From Auraticoccus cholistanensis (GTDB lineage Bacteria; Actinomycetota; Actinomycetes; Propionibacteriales; Propionibacteriaceae): DNA of 64,000 nt. Shown piece after piece: positions 1-9,416 of the stretch. Under the pieces are notes generated by a model. The model saw only the letters and a list, made by a program, of their open reading frames with translations, made no database searches and was not told the DNA's origin. Position 1 is the stretch's first letter, and every line of letters begins with the position of its first letter. The DNA lies in the NCBI RefSeq assembly GCF_009742705.1, contig NZ_WPCU01000002.1:33177-97176 (forward strand), read 5' to 3'. The translations under genes and the position numbers were made by a program.

Positions 1-2
1 GC

Positions 3-2327
3 TGGGACGACAACGGCCTGCCGACCGAGCGCCGGGTGCAGAACTACTTCGGCGTCCGCTGCGACCCGACCCTGCCCTACGACCCCGACTTCACCCCGCC
101 GGAGAAGCCGGACCCGAAGCGCCAGCTGCCGGTCAGCCGGCGGAACTTCGTCGAGCTCTGCCACCAGCTGACGGCCCTGGACGAGCAGACCTTCGAGGCG
201 CTGTGGCGCCAGGTCGGCCTCAGCGTGGACTGGTCGACGCTCTACACCACCATCTCCGACGACTCGGTCGCGGTGGCGCAGAAGGCGTTCCTGCGCAACG
301 TGGTCCGCGGCGAGGCCTACCTGTCCGAGGCCCCCACGCTGTGGGACGTCACCTTCCAGACCGCGGTCGCGCAGGCCGAGCTCGAGGCCCGCGACTACCC
401 GGGCGCCTACCACCGTGTCGGCTTCCACCCCGTCGGCGGCGGGGAGCCGGTGCTGATCGAGACCACCCGGCCGGAGCTGATCGCGGCCTGCGTGGCGCTG
501 ATCGCCCACCCCGACGACGAGCGCTACGCGTCCCTGGTGGGCACCAGCGTGACCAGCCCCGTCTTCGGCGTCGAGCTGCCCGTGCTGGCCCACCCGGCCG
601 CCGAGCCGGACAAGGGCTCGGGCCTGGTGATGTGCTGCACCTTCGGCGACCTCACCGACGTCACCTGGTGGCGCGAGCTGCAGCTGCCGGCCCGGGTCGT
701 CATCGGCCGCGACGGCCGGCTGCTGCGCGACACCCCCGGCTGGATCACCAGCGAGGCGGGGGCCGCGGCCTACGCCGAGCTGGGCGGCAAGACCGTCTTC
801 AGCGCGCGGGAGGCGATGGTGTCGCTGCTGCGCGGGTCCGGCGACCTGCACGGCGAGCCGACCTCGACCGAGCGGAAGGCGAACTTCTACGAGAAGGGCG
901 ACAAGCCGCTGGAGATCGTCTCCACCCGGCAGTGGTACATCCGCAACGGCGGGCGCGACCCCGAGCTCAAGGAGCAGATGCTGCGGCGCGGCGAGGAGCT
1001 CGCCTGGGTGCCCGACCACATGCGCCACCGCTACGAGAACTGGGTCGGCGGGCTCAACGGCGACTGGCTGATCAGCCGTCAGCGCTACTTCGGGGTGCCG
1101 TTCCCGGTCTGGTACCCCGTCGACGCCGACGGCCAGCCGGTGCACTCCCAGCCCATCCTGGCCGCCGAGGACACCCTGCCGGTGGACCCGAGCAGCCAGT
1201 GCCCGCCCGGCTACACCGAGGAGCAGCGCAACCAGCCCGGCGGCTTCGTCGGCGACCCCGACGTGATGGACACCTGGGCGACCTCCTCGCTCAGCCCGCA
1301 CATCGTCTGCGGCTGGGAGCGGGACCCGGAGCTGTTCGCGGCCACCTTCCCGATGGACCTCAACACCCACGCCCACGAGATCATCCGCACCTGGTTGTTC
1401 TCCCGCGTGGTGCGCGCCCACTTCGAGAACGGCTCGCTGCCCTGGTACCGGTCCATGATCAGCGGCTTCGTCGTCGACCCGGACCGCAAGAAGATGAGCA
1501 AGTCCAAGGGCAACGTCGTGGTGCCCAAGGACATCCTCGACCGGTACGGCTCCGACGCCGTCCGCTGGCGGGCCGCGATGGCCCGGCCCGGCCTGGACTC
1601 GCCCTTCGACGAGACCCAGATGAAGGTCGGACGCCGGCTGGCCATGAAGGTGCTGAACGCGAGCAAGTTCGTGCTGGCCGACCCCGAGGCCTACGGCCTG
1701 GGCGCCGACGTCAGCCAGATGGACCCCGCGCTGGTGACCGAGGCCATCGACCGGGCCCTGCTGACCCGGCTCGCCGGTGTGGTCACCCAGGCCACCGAGG
1801 CCTTCGAGGCCTACGACTACACCAGCGCGCTCGAGCACGCCGAGCGGTTCTTCTGGGACTTCTGCGACGACTACCTCGAGCTGGTCAAGAGCCGGGCCCG
1901 GGGCGAGGACGCCGCCGCCGCGTCGGCGCGGGCCACCTTCGTGCTGGCGCTGTCCACCCAGCTGCGGCTGCTCGCCCCGTTCCTGCCCTTCGTCACCGAG
2001 GAGGTGTGGTCGTGGTGGCAGCAGGGCTCCATCCACCGCGCCCCCTGGCCCACCCCGGACGAGCTGGGCCACGAGCCCGGTGACGCGGCGGTGCTCGGCA
2101 CCGCCAGCGAGGTCGTGGCCCAGGTCCGCGGCGCCAAGTCCTCGGCCAAGGTCAGCCAGCGCACCGAGGTGTCGGGGCTGCGGGTCAGCGGCACCGAGGA
2201 GGCGCTGGCCGCGTTCACGCTGGCCCTGGACGACGTGCGGGCCGCGGGCAACGTCACCGGCGAGGTCGTGACCGACGTCGTCCCCGACGGCACGGTGCAG
2301 GTGCAGGTGGAGCTCGCGGGCGTCTGA
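3..2327 (+). CDS. valS: Valine--tRNA ligase, 5' end outside the window
   Basis: Charges tRNA-Val with valine in the cytoplasm. The reading frame is open from base 3, beginning [17 protein letters not shown], a block typical of the actinobacterial/archaeal-type ValRS. The HIGH motif and the first part of the Rossmann fold therefore lie before the window. The connective editing region follows, then the second class I signature KMSKS at nt 1491-1505. An anticodon-binding domain begins near nt 1720, and a short C-terminal tail ends at the TGA. The family is usually about 850-880 residues, so I estimate 80-100 N-terminal residues are missing. The GTG at 36 is internal and not a start. Family assignment is firm; only the start is unseen. 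Confidence 0.96.
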   Translation, partial: WDDNGLPTERRVQNYFGVRCDPTLPYDPDFTPPEKPDPKRQLPVSRRNFVELCHQLTALDEQTFEALWRQVGLSVDWSTLYTTISDDSVAVAQKAFLRNVVRGEAYLSEAPTLWDVTFQTAVAQAELEARDYPGAYHRVGFHPVGGGEPVLIETTRPELIAACVALIAHPDDERYASLVGTSVTSPVFGVELPVLAHPAAEPDKGSGLVMCCTFGDLTDVTWWRELQLPARVVIGRDGRLLRDTPGWITSEAGAAAYAELGGKTVFSAREAMVSLLRGSGDLHGEPTSTERKANFYEKGDKPLEIVSTRQWYIRNGGRDPELKEQMLRRGEELAWVPDHMRHRYENWVGGLNGDWLISRQRYFGVPFPVWYPVDADGQPVHSQPILAAEDTLPVDPSSQCPPGYTEEQRNQPGGFVGDPDVMDTWATSSLSPHIVCGWERDPELFAATFPMDLNTHAHEIIRTWLFSRVVRAHFENGSLPWYRSMISGFVVDPDRKKMSKSKGNVVVPKDILDRYGSDAVRWRAAMARPGLDSPFDETQMKVGRRLAMKVLNASKFVLADPEAYGLGADVSQMDPALVTEAIDRALLTRLAGVVTQATEAFEAYDYTSALEHAERFFWDFCDDYLELVKSRARGEDAAAASARATFVLALSTQLRLLAPFLPFVTEEVWSWWQQGSIHRAPWPTPDELGHEPGDAAVLGTASEVVAQVRGAKSSAKVSQRTEVSGLRVSGTEEALAAFTLALDDVRAAGNVTGEVVTDVVPDGTVQVQVELAGV

Positions 2328-2346
2328 CCACGGGTCGGTCCCTGCC

Positions 2347-2366
2347 GGCGCGGACCTTCCCGCGCC
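2347..2366 (+). terminator. Possible terminator hairpin after valS
   Basis: A 7-bp GC stem (GGCGCGG / CCGCGCC) with a 6-nt loop begins 20 nt after the valS stop. No U-tract follows, as is common in high-GC actinobacteria, so this is a structural suggestion only. Confidence 0.4.
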
Positions 2367-2515
2367 AGCCGGAACCGGTATATCTTCTGGCGCGAGGACC
2401 GACTGCCCCGGCAGCGGGGTCGGACCGGCACGGCAGGGGGGAGCCGCCGTCGAGCGAGACCTCCCTCACCCATGCCACCCCGAGCGCCCGCGGGCGCCCT
2501 CCTCGAAGGAACCCC

Positions 2516-3280
2516 ATGGACACCCCTCCGATGCGCGCCGTGCTCGGCGCTGAGTTCCTCGGCACCTTCTGGCTGGTGCTGGCCGGCTGCGGCAGCGCCG
2601 TGCTGGCCGCCAAGTTCCTCACCCCCGACGACGGCACCCAGCTGGGGATCGGCTTCGTCGGCGTCTCCCTCGCCTTCGGCCTCGCCGTGCTGACCATGGC
2701 CTACGCCGTGGGGCACATCTCCGGCGGCCACTTCAACCCCGCCGTCACCGTCGGTCTGGCGGTCGCGGGCCGGATCGGCTGGCGTCTCGTCCCGAGCTAC
2801 GTGATCACCCAGGTCGTGGCGGCCTCGGTGGCCGGCGCGGTGCTGCTGGCCATCGCCTCCGGTACCGGCGGCTTCGACGCGGTCGAGAGCGGCTTCGCCA
2901 GCAACGGCTACGGCGAGCGGTCGCCCGGCGGCTACGGCCTGGTGGCCGCCCTGGTGACCGAGGTCGTCTTCACCGCCATGTTCCTCTACATCATCCTCGG
3001 CGCCACCGACGACCGCGCCCCCAAGGGGTTCGCCCCGATCGCCATCGGGCTCGGCCTCACCCTGATCCACCTGGTCACCATCCCGGTCACCAACACCTCG
3101 GTGAACCCGGCCCGCTCGCTGGGCGTGGCCTGGTTCGCCGGCGGGGACGCCCTCTCCCAGGTCTGGCTGTTCGTGGTCGCCCCGCTGGTCGGTGCGGCGA
3201 TCGCCGGCGCCTCCTACGCCGCCATCACCGGGCTGCGGAAGGCTCCTCGGGTCACCGAGGGCATCGCCAACAACCCCTGA
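2516..3280 (+). CDS. aqpZ: Aquaporin Z-type water channel
   Basis: Inner-membrane MIP-family channel of 254 residues, normal for AqpZ. It has six hydrophobic helices and both half-helix NPA motifs: [11 protein letters not shown] (Asn about residue 74) and SVNPARSLG (Asn about residue 197). The first residues ([20 protein letters not shown]) match the AqpZ N-terminus. No glycerol-facilitator signatures were noticed, so water is the likelier substrate. The ATG is preceded by AAGGA at 2506-2510 with good spacing. The gene stands alone after valS, with a 188-nt leader in which I see no clear promoter. Confidence 0.93.
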   Translation: MDTPPMRAVLGAEFLGTFWLVLAGCGSAVLAAKFLTPDDGTQLGIGFVGVSLAFGLAVLTMAYAVGHISGGHFNPAVTVGLAVAGRIGWRLVPSYVITQVVAASVAGAVLLAIASGTGGFDAVESGFASNGYGERSPGGYGLVAALVTEVVFTAMFLYIILGATDDRAPKGFAPIAIGLGLTLIHLVTIPVTNTSVNPARSLGVAWFAGGDALSQVWLFVVAPLVGAAIAGASYAAITGLRKAPRVTEGIANNP

Positions 3281-3353
3281 CGACCGACCACCCGCACACC
3301 GGGACGCGACGCCAGCGGGGGTGGCTGCGTCCTCCGTCCCCGAGGAGCCTCTC

Positions 3354-5171
3354 GTGCCGGCCCCCGTCCCGCGCCGCCGGTCGGTCGTGGCGTGCCTGGT
3401 CGCCGCCGCCGCCGTGCTGCTGCCCGCCGCCGGCAGCGGCCCGGCCGCGGCGATCACCACGACCGCCGGCCAGGGCCGCCCGGGCGAGGTCGTCGCGGTG
3501 GAGCTCGTCACCGAGCGGGACCAGGGCCGGGCGACCTGGGTGGTCCAGGCCCCTCCGGGCACCAGCTTCACCCGGGCCCCCCGCACCGACGAGGGTCCGG
3601 GGGCGTCCGGCTCGAGCTGCCCGCTGGTCAGCGCCACGGAGGCACGCTGCGAGCCCCGGACCGGGTGGCCCGCGGGCACCCGGCTCCGGGCGGAGCTGAC
3701 CATCGCGGCCACCGCCCCCGCCGGGACGACCACCGGCACCAGCTCGGTCGGCGACGAGTCGAGCGGGTGGAGCCTCACCGTGCTGCCCCCGCCGGCGCCC
3801 ACCCTGACCGCGCCCGCGGTGACGCGGGACCGCACCCCCGAGCTGCGCGGGACCCGAGACGTCGTGCCCGGGCCGGAGCGGCTGGGCCACGCGGTGACGG
3901 TGAGCGACGACCAGGGGCGGCTGGTGTGCTCGGTGCCGGCCGCGGCCGAGACGTCGTGGCGCTGCACGCCGGACGAGCTCCCCGTCGGGGAGAGCGTCCT
4001 GCTGGCCCGCCAGACCAGCCCCGGCGGCAGCACCTCACCGGCCAGCACGCCCCAGGTGGTGCGGGTGGTCGCCCCGGTGACCGTCGACCGGCCCCTGGAC
4101 GGCGCCACCGTCTCCTCCGGCGACGTCGCCGTGACCGGCACCGCCGATCCCGGCTCCCCGGTGCGGGTGCGGGTGGGTGAGGAGCGGCGCACGGTGCCGA
4201 CGGACGAGCGCGGGCGCTTCGCGACCGTGCTCACCGACCTGCGTCCGGGACGGCACCGGATCACCGCCCAGCAGCAGGTGGCCGGGGCGGCCACGTCGAG
4301 CGACACCGTCACGGTCGTCGTGCCCGCGCCCCCCGCCGTGCCTCCGGCCCCTCGCCCGCAGCCGACGGAGCGTCCCGACCCGACCCCGTCCCGCCCGGCC
4401 GGCGACCCCGAGGCGGCGGAGCCGGCCGGTCCCGCAGCCGCACCGCCGACCGCTCCCGGAGGCCGTCAGCCCTCGGCTCCGCCGGTCCCCGCCGGCAGCG
4501 CGCCCGACCGGACCGACGAGGACGAGGACGGCGAGGACGAGGACAGCCGGGGCGAGGACGGCGAGCACGAGGGCAGGGGAGCCAGCGGGCAGGACCAGGA
4601 CCGTGGCGCCGGTCGCTCGGTCACCGGCGGCCGCGGCGCCGCGCCCGGTGGTGGAGGCCCGTGGACACCCGAGCGGCTGGTGCCCGTGTCGCTGTCCGCC
4701 GCCTCGCTGGAGCTCGTGCCCGGGGCCGGGTCCCGGCTGACCGGGCGGGTCGGCCCCAACCCCAGCGACGAGGCCGTCACCGTCACGGTGGAGGGCCTGC
4801 TCGGGCGGGGGGTGCGGTACCGGGCGGTCACCCTGGCTGAGGAGGGCGGCTGCAGCGTCACCGCCACCCGCTTCCGCTGCCGCGCCGAGCTGGCGCCGCA
4901 GCAGGGGGCGACGCTGACCGTCCACCTGCTCGCCGACGCCGCCAGCCCCTCCCCACGGGCCGTGCACCGGCTGCTGGTCAGCGGCGAGGGCGCCGCCACC
5001 GGACCCGGCGCGGTGAACGCGGTCACCAGCGTCCTCGACCTCACCTCGGACACCCCCTCCGACACCGACACCCTCAGCACCCAGGTCTCGGACGTCCCGG
5101 GCCCTCTCGTCGTGGTGCTCGCCCTGTTCCTGTTCGCCCTGGCGGCCACGGTGGCCGAGCGCGGGCGCTGA
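3354..5171 (+). CDS. Secreted, C-terminally anchored protein with an Ig-like domain
   Basis: Unrecognised surface protein of about 605 residues. It starts with basic residues and a hydrophobic stretch ending PAAA, a signal peptide. An Ig/Big-like module lies at about residues 243-324 (TVDRPLDGATVSSGDVAVTG onwards). A Pro/Ala-rich spacer and a very acidic Asp/Glu/Gly stretch at about 385-420 follow, then a second beta-rich domain with paired Cys. A single C-terminal hydrophobic helix (VVVLALFLFALAAT) and a short basic tail finish it. I chose GTG 3354 because GAGGAG precedes it at about 7 nt; an earlier GTG at 3321 lacks such a site. The next gene follows 18 nt later and encodes a DUF4436 membrane protein, so the two probably work together in the envelope. 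Function unknown. Confidence 0.8.
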   Translation: MPAPVPRRRSVVACLVAAAAVLLPAAGSGPAAAITTTAGQGRPGEVVAVELVTERDQGRATWVVQAPPGTSFTRAPRTDEGPGASGSSCPLVSATEARCEPRTGWPAGTRLRAELTIAATAPAGTTTGTSSVGDESSGWSLTVLPPPAPTLTAPAVTRDRTPELRGTRDVVPGPERLGHAVTVSDDQGRLVCSVPAAAETSWRCTPDELPVGESVLLARQTSPGGSTSPASTPQVVRVVAPVTVDRPLDGATVSSGDVAVTGTADPGSPVRVRVGEERRTVPTDERGRFATVLTDLRPGRHRITAQQQVAGAATSSDTVTVVVPAPPAVPPAPRPQPTERPDPTPSRPAGDPEAAEPAGPAAAPPTAPGGRQPSAPPVPAGSAPDRTDEDEDGEDEDSRGEDGEHEGRGASGQDQDRGAGRSVTGGRGAAPGGGGPWTPERLVPVSLSAASLELVPGAGSRLTGRVGPNPSDEAVTVTVEGLLGRGVRYRAVTLAEEGGCSVTATRFRCRAELAPQQGATLTVHLLADAASPSPRAVHRLLVSGEGAATGPGAVNAVTSVLDLTSDTPSDTDTLSTQVSDVPGPLVVVLALFLFALAATVAERGR

Positions 5172-5189
5172 GTCGAGGAGAAGCTGCTG

Positions 5190-6191
5190 ATGTCCCACCC
5201 GTCCCCGCACGCGTCGTCGTCGGAGCAGGAGCGGAGGAGGCGCCGCAACCCGGCGCCGGCGATCCTGCTCGCCGTCGCGGCGCTGCTGGCCGCCTACTAC
5301 GTCGTGGTGGGCGTCTCGGGGGTGCTGCAGACCACGACCACGGTCCCGCTCCACGGCAGCCAGACCCCGGGCGGCGACTACGTCACGCTGGCCATGCGCA
5401 CCGAGGACGTGGACCTGACCAACCGGGTCATCCAGGCCAGCGTGCTGCCGTCCCCCCACGGCGCGTTGGTGGGGGAGAAGGCCGGCGAGATCTCCCAGAG
5501 CCTGCGGATCGAGGTGCTGAGCGGCGGGCTGACGAGCTCGGTGGTGACCGTCCCCGGGGAGTCGGTCGTCGACCCCACGGCCGTGTCCCTGAGCCTGGAC
5601 CGGGGGGACGCCGCCTACCCCTTCGACGAGCCGTTCACCGACTTCCAGATCTCGGTCACCAACGACACCACCGGTGAGAACGTCCCCTTCGAGGTGGTGA
5701 TGGAGAACTCGGCCCGGCCCTGGGTGCTCAGCGGTGAGGTCAGCCCACCGCAGCTGCAGGGCGGGAAGGCGGTCTCGTCGCTGACCCTGGAGGGGGCACG
5801 GGACCCGCTCAGCGTCGTGCTGGTGCTGTTCTACGTGCTCGCCATCCTGCTCACCACCCTGATGGCGGTGGTCACCGTCGGCACCGCCCTGGTGAAGAAG
5901 GAGCTGGAGTTCAGCAACGTCATCTGGCTCTCGGCCACGATGCTGTCCTTCCCCGCGCTGCGCAGTGCGATGCCCGGCGCCCCGCCGATCGGGACGGCGC
6001 TGGACTACATCGTCTTCTTCCCGTGCATGTGCCTGATCGCCCTGCTGCTGGTGTGGACCGGGTTCCACCTGCTCTGGCGGGAGAGCGCCCTGCTGCGGCG
6101 CCGGCACCTGGACGAGGACGAGACGCACCAGCAGCAGGAGGCGGGTCAGCAGCAGGAGGAGGCCGTCGCGGCGGCGACCGGCGGCCGGTAA
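5190..6191 (+). CDS. DUF4436 family membrane protein
   Basis: A 333-residue actinobacterial envelope protein of unknown function. It has a basic N-terminus, one transmembrane helix at about residues 25-47, and an extracellular beta-rich region of roughly 160 residues that includes the DUF4436-type stretch FDEPFTDFQISVTNDTTGEN. Three to four C-terminal membrane helices and a Gln/Glu-rich cytoplasmic tail follow. ATG is preceded by GAGGAG at 5175-5180. It sits 18 nt after the anchored Ig-like protein, suggesting a two-gene operon. The family call rests on overall layout and sequence feel, not a search. Confidence 0.75.
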   Translation: MSHPSPHASSSEQERRRRRNPAPAILLAVAALLAAYYVVVGVSGVLQTTTTVPLHGSQTPGGDYVTLAMRTEDVDLTNRVIQASVLPSPHGALVGEKAGEISQSLRIEVLSGGLTSSVVTVPGESVVDPTAVSLSLDRGDAAYPFDEPFTDFQISVTNDTTGENVPFEVVMENSARPWVLSGEVSPPQLQGGKAVSSLTLEGARDPLSVVLVLFYVLAILLTTLMAVVTVGTALVKKELEFSNVIWLSATMLSFPALRSAMPGAPPIGTALDYIVFFPCMCLIALLLVWTGFHLLWRESALLRRRHLDEDETHQQQEAGQQQEEAVAAATGGR

Positions 6192-6279
6192 GTCCGGTGG
6201 CGCCGGGCGCGGGGTTGCCTAGACTGGCTCGCGCAAGCGGCCGCACCGACGGCTGGGCGCCGAGGGAGGAGGGACGTCG

Positions 6280-6897
6280 ATGACGCAGCTGCAGCCGACC
6301 GACTTCCCCGAGGCGCAGGTCCGCGGCTGGGCCACGGTGCCCAACGCGATCACCCTGGTGCGCCTGGTGGTGTGCGTCCCGCTGATCGCCTGGCTGGTGC
6401 TCGGCACCGACCAGCGGCTGTGGACGGCCGTGGCGCTGGTCGTCTTCGGCGCCACCGACTGGGTCGACGGCTTCCTCGCCCGCCGCACCGGGACGGTCTC
6501 CGACGTCGGCATCTGGCTGGACCCGCTGGCGGACCGGCTCGGCATCCTCGTCGTGCTGGCGGCGATGGTGCTCGCCGACCTGCTGCCCTGGTGGATGCTG
6601 GCGGTCATCCTGGTCGTCGACGCCGCCGTGTTCGTGGTCGGCCTGGTGGGACGCAGCCGGATGGGGCTGATGCGCGCGTCCTGGGCGGGCAAGGCACGCA
6701 CCGCCCTCATCATGGTCGCCCTCCCGGCCCTGCTGCTCGGCGACTCCCCGGTCACCGGGGCCGACGTGCTGGAGGTCGTGGGCACCCTCACCTTCGGGGT
6801 GGGCTGCCTGCTGCACCTGGTGGCCGGGGTCGGCTACATGCTCCGGCTCGCCGGGCACCGCGGGGACGAGCTCACCACCCGCACGCCGCTCGTCTGA
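6280..6897 (+). CDS. CDP-alcohol phosphatidyltransferase family protein
   Basis: Integral membrane enzyme (205 residues) that transfers a phosphatidyl group from CDP-diacylglycerol to an alcohol in phospholipid synthesis. The complete family signature D-x2-DG-x2-AR-x8-G-x3-D-x3-D is visible as DWVDGFLARRTGTVSDVGIW followed by LDPLAD, at about residues 66-91, so the metal and CDP site is intact. About six hydrophobic helices surround it. GAGGAGGG stands just before the ATG. The acceptor (glycerol phosphate, inositol phosphate or other) cannot be read from the motif; a PgsA-like role is only one option. Confidence 0.85.
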   Translation: MTQLQPTDFPEAQVRGWATVPNAITLVRLVVCVPLIAWLVLGTDQRLWTAVALVVFGATDWVDGFLARRTGTVSDVGIWLDPLADRLGILVVLAAMVLADLLPWWMLAVILVVDAAVFVVGLVGRSRMGLMRASWAGKARTALIMVALPALLLGDSPVTGADVLEVVGTLTFGVGCLLHLVAGVGYMLRLAGHRGDELTTRTPLV

Positions 6898-6940
6898 ACG
6901 CGGCGGCGGGGGGCGGCTGGGCGGTGCCATCCTGGGCGCC

Positions 6941-7405
6941 GTGACCGACATCCGCGACGCCGACCTGGACGACCCGGCCCTGCTGCGCTTCCTGCAGGCC
7001 CACCTCGACGACCTGGCCCCCACCGCCCCGCCCGAGAGCCGGCACGCCCTGGACGTCACGGGGCTGCGGGCTCCGGGGGTGCGGCTGTGGGTGGCCCGCG
7101 AGGAGCCCGACGTCGTGCTGGGCACGGTCGCGCTGGCGGCGGTGGCGCCCGGGCACGAGGAGCTCAAGAGCATGCGGACCGACCCGGCGCACCGCGGCCG
7201 CGGGATCGCCTCGCGGCTGCTGCGTCACGCGCTCGTCGACGCCCGCCGGCGCGGGGTGGCCCGGGTGTCGCTGGAGACCGGCAGCATGGACTTCTTCGCC
7301 CCGGCCCGGGCGCTGTACCGCAAGCACGGCTTCGTCGGGTGCGGGCCGTTCGGCTCCTACCGGCCGGACCCGAACAGCACCTTCATGACCCTCGAGCTGG
7401 GCTGA
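6941..7405 (+). CDS. GNAT family N-acetyltransferase
   Basis: A 154-residue single-domain acyl-CoA-dependent acetyltransferase with unknown substrate. The acetyl-CoA pyrophosphate loop is seen as RGRGIASRL at about residue 86, after the beta-4 strand ELKSMRTDP. The C-terminal half ends with YRKHGFVGCGPFG and a FMTLEL strand, the usual GNAT layout. GTG 6941 is the first in-frame start that gives a full beta-1 strand (TDIRDADL). It lies 43 nt after the phosphatidyltransferase and may be cotranscribed. Confidence 0.85.
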   Translation: MTDIRDADLDDPALLRFLQAHLDDLAPTAPPESRHALDVTGLRAPGVRLWVAREEPDVVLGTVALAAVAPGHEELKSMRTDPAHRGRGIASRLLRHALVDARRRGVARVSLETGSMDFFAPARALYRKHGFVGCGPFGSYRPDPNSTFMTLELG

Positions 7406-7445
7406 GCGGGACCCGCACTCCCGCGCCCCCCCTGCGGCCGTGCGG

Positions 7446-8090
7446 TCAGCCGGGCGCGCCCTGCAGGTGGGTCAGCACGGCGAGCACGCGCCGGTTGTCG
7501 TCGCCGGACTGCGGCAGACCCAGCTTGGTGAAGATGTGGGCGATGTGCTTCCCGACGGCCTTCTCGGTGACGAACAGCTGCGCGGCGATGGCGGCGTTGG
7601 AGCGACCGCGGGCCATCAGCTCCAGCACCTCCCGCTCCCTGGGGGTGAGCTGCTCCAGCGGGGTGCGGTGCCGTGCCAGCAGCCGGGTGACGACCTCGGG
7701 GTCCATCACGGTGCCTCCGGCGGCGACGGTGCGGACGGCGTCGACGAAGTCGCGCACGTGGCTGATGCGGTCCTTCAGCAGGTAGCCGACGGCTCCCTCG
7801 GCCGAGGCCAGGAGCTCGCGGGCGTACAGCTGCTCGACGTACTGGGAGACCACCAGGATCGGCAGCCGCCGCCGTCGCCGGACCGCGACCGCCGCCCGCA
7901 GCCCCTCGTCGGTCCCGGTGGGCGGCAGCCGGACGTCGAGCACCGCGACGTCGAGGTCGTCGCGTTCCAGCGCCCGCAGCAGGTGGGGCTCGTCGGCGAC
8001 GGCCTCGACGACGTGGATGTCGTGCGCCTCCAGCAGCCGGATCAGGCCGTCTCGAAGGAGGGCGTGGTCCTCGGCGACGAGAGCTCGCAC
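7446..8090 (-). CDS. NarL/LuxR-family two-component response regulator
   Basis: DNA-binding response regulator of 214 residues. The receiver domain opens VRALVAEDHALLRDGL, with acidic pocket ED, phospho-acceptor Asp about residue 52 in VAVLDVRLPP, and the conserved Lys in YLLKDR near residue 103. A LuxR-type helix-turn-helix (LTPREREVLELMARGRSNAAI) follows near residue 150. The open frame extends far upstream, but the real start is GTG 8090, preceded by GGAG and overlapping the end of the histidine kinase gene by 49 nt. This is a cognate, translationally linked pair. The signal is unknown. Confidence 0.92.
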   Translation of the reverse strand: MRALVAEDHALLRDGLIRLLEAHDIHVVEAVADEPHLLRALERDDLDVAVLDVRLPPTGTDEGLRAAVAVRRRRRLPILVVSQYVEQLYARELLASAEGAVGYLLKDRISHVRDFVDAVRTVAAGGTVMDPEVVTRLLARHRTPLEQLTPREREVLELMARGRSNAAIAAQLFVTEKAVGKHIAHIFTKLGLPQSGDDNRRVLAVLTHLQGAPG

Positions 8091-9319
8091 GGGATCTCCA
8101 TGGTGACGTGGGTGGGACCCCCGGCGGGGCTGGTCAGGCTGAGTATCCCATCGAAGGCCTCCACGCGACGGCTGATGCCGGCCAGCCCGGAGCCGTCGAC
8201 GAGGCTCGCCCCGCCGACGCCGTCGTCGCTGACCACCACCTGCAGCCGGCTGCCGTCGTGGGCGAGCAGGATGTCGACCCGCGTCGCGCCGGCGTGCTTG
8301 AGGGTGTTGGCCAGCGCCTCGGCGACGGTGAAGTAGGCGCAGGCCTCGACCGGGGCCGGCAGCCGGTGCCGCTCGTCGGCGCCGAAGCCCTCCACCGCCA
8401 CGGAGGTGCGCAGCGGGGCGTCCAGCGCCAGGGCGCGGACGGCACCCACCAGCCCGCGGTCGGCGAGCACCGGCGGGTGGATCCCGCGGACCAGCGCCCG
8501 CAGCTCCTCCAGGGTCAGGCTGGTCGCGTCGGCCGCCTCGCCCAGCAGCTGGCGGGCCCGGACGGGGTCGGTGGCCATCAGCTCCTCGGCCAGCCCGAGC
8601 GTCATTCCCATCGAGGCCAGCCGCACCTGCACGCCGTCGTGCAGGTCGCGCTCGATCCGTCGCAGCTCCGCGGCAGCGCTGTCGCGGGTCTCGGCGCGGC
8701 TCGCCGACAGGGTCTCCACCCGGCCGGCCAGCACCGCCGCCCGGGTGGGGCCGAGCAGGGCCGCGGTCAGCCGGGCCCAGGCGCCGAGCAGCAGCGGGGT
8801 CGCCACCCACCAGACACCCAGCGCCGCCACGCCGAGGGGCACCACCGCGAAGGCCTGCACCCAGCCGTCCAGCTGGATGAACCCGAACAGGGTGTCGAAC
8901 ACGCCCGCCGGGGTGACGGCGACCAGCAGCGGGTAGACCAGGAAGTGCAGCGACCCGGCGAGCAGGACGACGGCCAGCAGGCCGAGGGTGAGGCCGGCCA
9001 CGCAGTTGAGCAGCACCCACAGCAGGTCGCGCCAGGTGGCCGGGTCGGTGAGCACCCACCGCAGCCGTCCCCACCAGGGACCTCCGGTGCGGGCCCGGTA
9101 GGGCCGCGGGATGTCGCGCTGCAGCACCCAGCCGGCCCAGTGGCGGCCGGCCCGGGCCAGCACGCGGACCAGCAGGGTGGCCAGCAGGAACAGCGGCATG
9201 CCGACCCAGACCACGAAGAGCGGCAGGGCCACCACGGACAGCACCCAGGGGGCGAGGCCCACCATGCTGAGGCAGGCCAGCGCGAGGCCCAGGAGGGTGA
9301 GACGCAGACGTCGGTTCAT
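8042..9319 (-). CDS. Sensor histidine kinase (HisKA_3 / NarX type)
   Basis: Membrane sensor kinase of 425 residues. The first about 190 residues hold several hydrophobic helices without a large extracellular domain, so it probably senses the membrane or a small molecule. The dimerisation and phospho-acceptor motif is ERDLHDGVQVRLASMGMTLG, with His near residue 227. The HATPase_c domain shows VVSDDGVGG and GSGLAGISRRVEAFDG. ATG start. Its 3' end overlaps the response regulator gene by 49 nt. Confidence 0.92.
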   Translation of the reverse strand: MNRRLRLTLLGLALACLSMVGLAPWVLSVVALPLFVVWVGMPLFLLATLLVRVLARAGRHWAGWVLQRDIPRPYRARTGGPWWGRLRWVLTDPATWRDLLWVLLNCVAGLTLGLLAVVLLAGSLHFLVYPLLVAVTPAGVFDTLFGFIQLDGWVQAFAVVPLGVAALGVWWVATPLLLGAWARLTAALLGPTRAAVLAGRVETLSASRAETRDSAAAELRRIERDLHDGVQVRLASMGMTLGLAEELMATDPVRARQLLGEAADATSLTLEELRALVRGIHPPVLADRGLVGAVRALALDAPLRTSVAVEGFGADERHRLPAPVEACAYFTVAEALANTLKHAGATRVDILLAHDGSRLQVVVSDDGVGGASLVDGSGLAGISRRVEAFDGILSLTSPAGGPTHVTMEIPCELSSPRTTPSFETA

Positions 9320-9354
9320 GGCTCCATCGTCGCGGTGCCGGGCGCCGGCGCCCA

Positions 9355-9380
9355 GGGGGAAAACCCCCCTCCTCGAGGGG
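9355..9380 (-). terminator. Alternative hairpins after the sugar ABC operon
   Basis: GGGGG-AAAA-CCCCC (9355-9368) and an overlapping CCCCT-CCTCG-AGGGG (9366-9380) are mutually exclusive small hairpins. They lie 37-62 nt downstream of the last permease gene and upstream of the histidine kinase. They could end the ABC operon; overlap of the two stems also allows an attenuator, but that is speculative. Confidence 0.4.
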
Positions 9381-9416
9381 TCCCCGGCCCACCCCCGGCG
9401 GGAAGCGGCGGGCGGG

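Noticed and set aside
1871-4312. An 813-codon open frame on the minus strand across valS, aqpZ and the following gene
   Set aside because: It is antisense to well-supported genes and its product is low-complexity Arg/Gly/Ala/Thr sequence, as expected in very GC-rich DNA.
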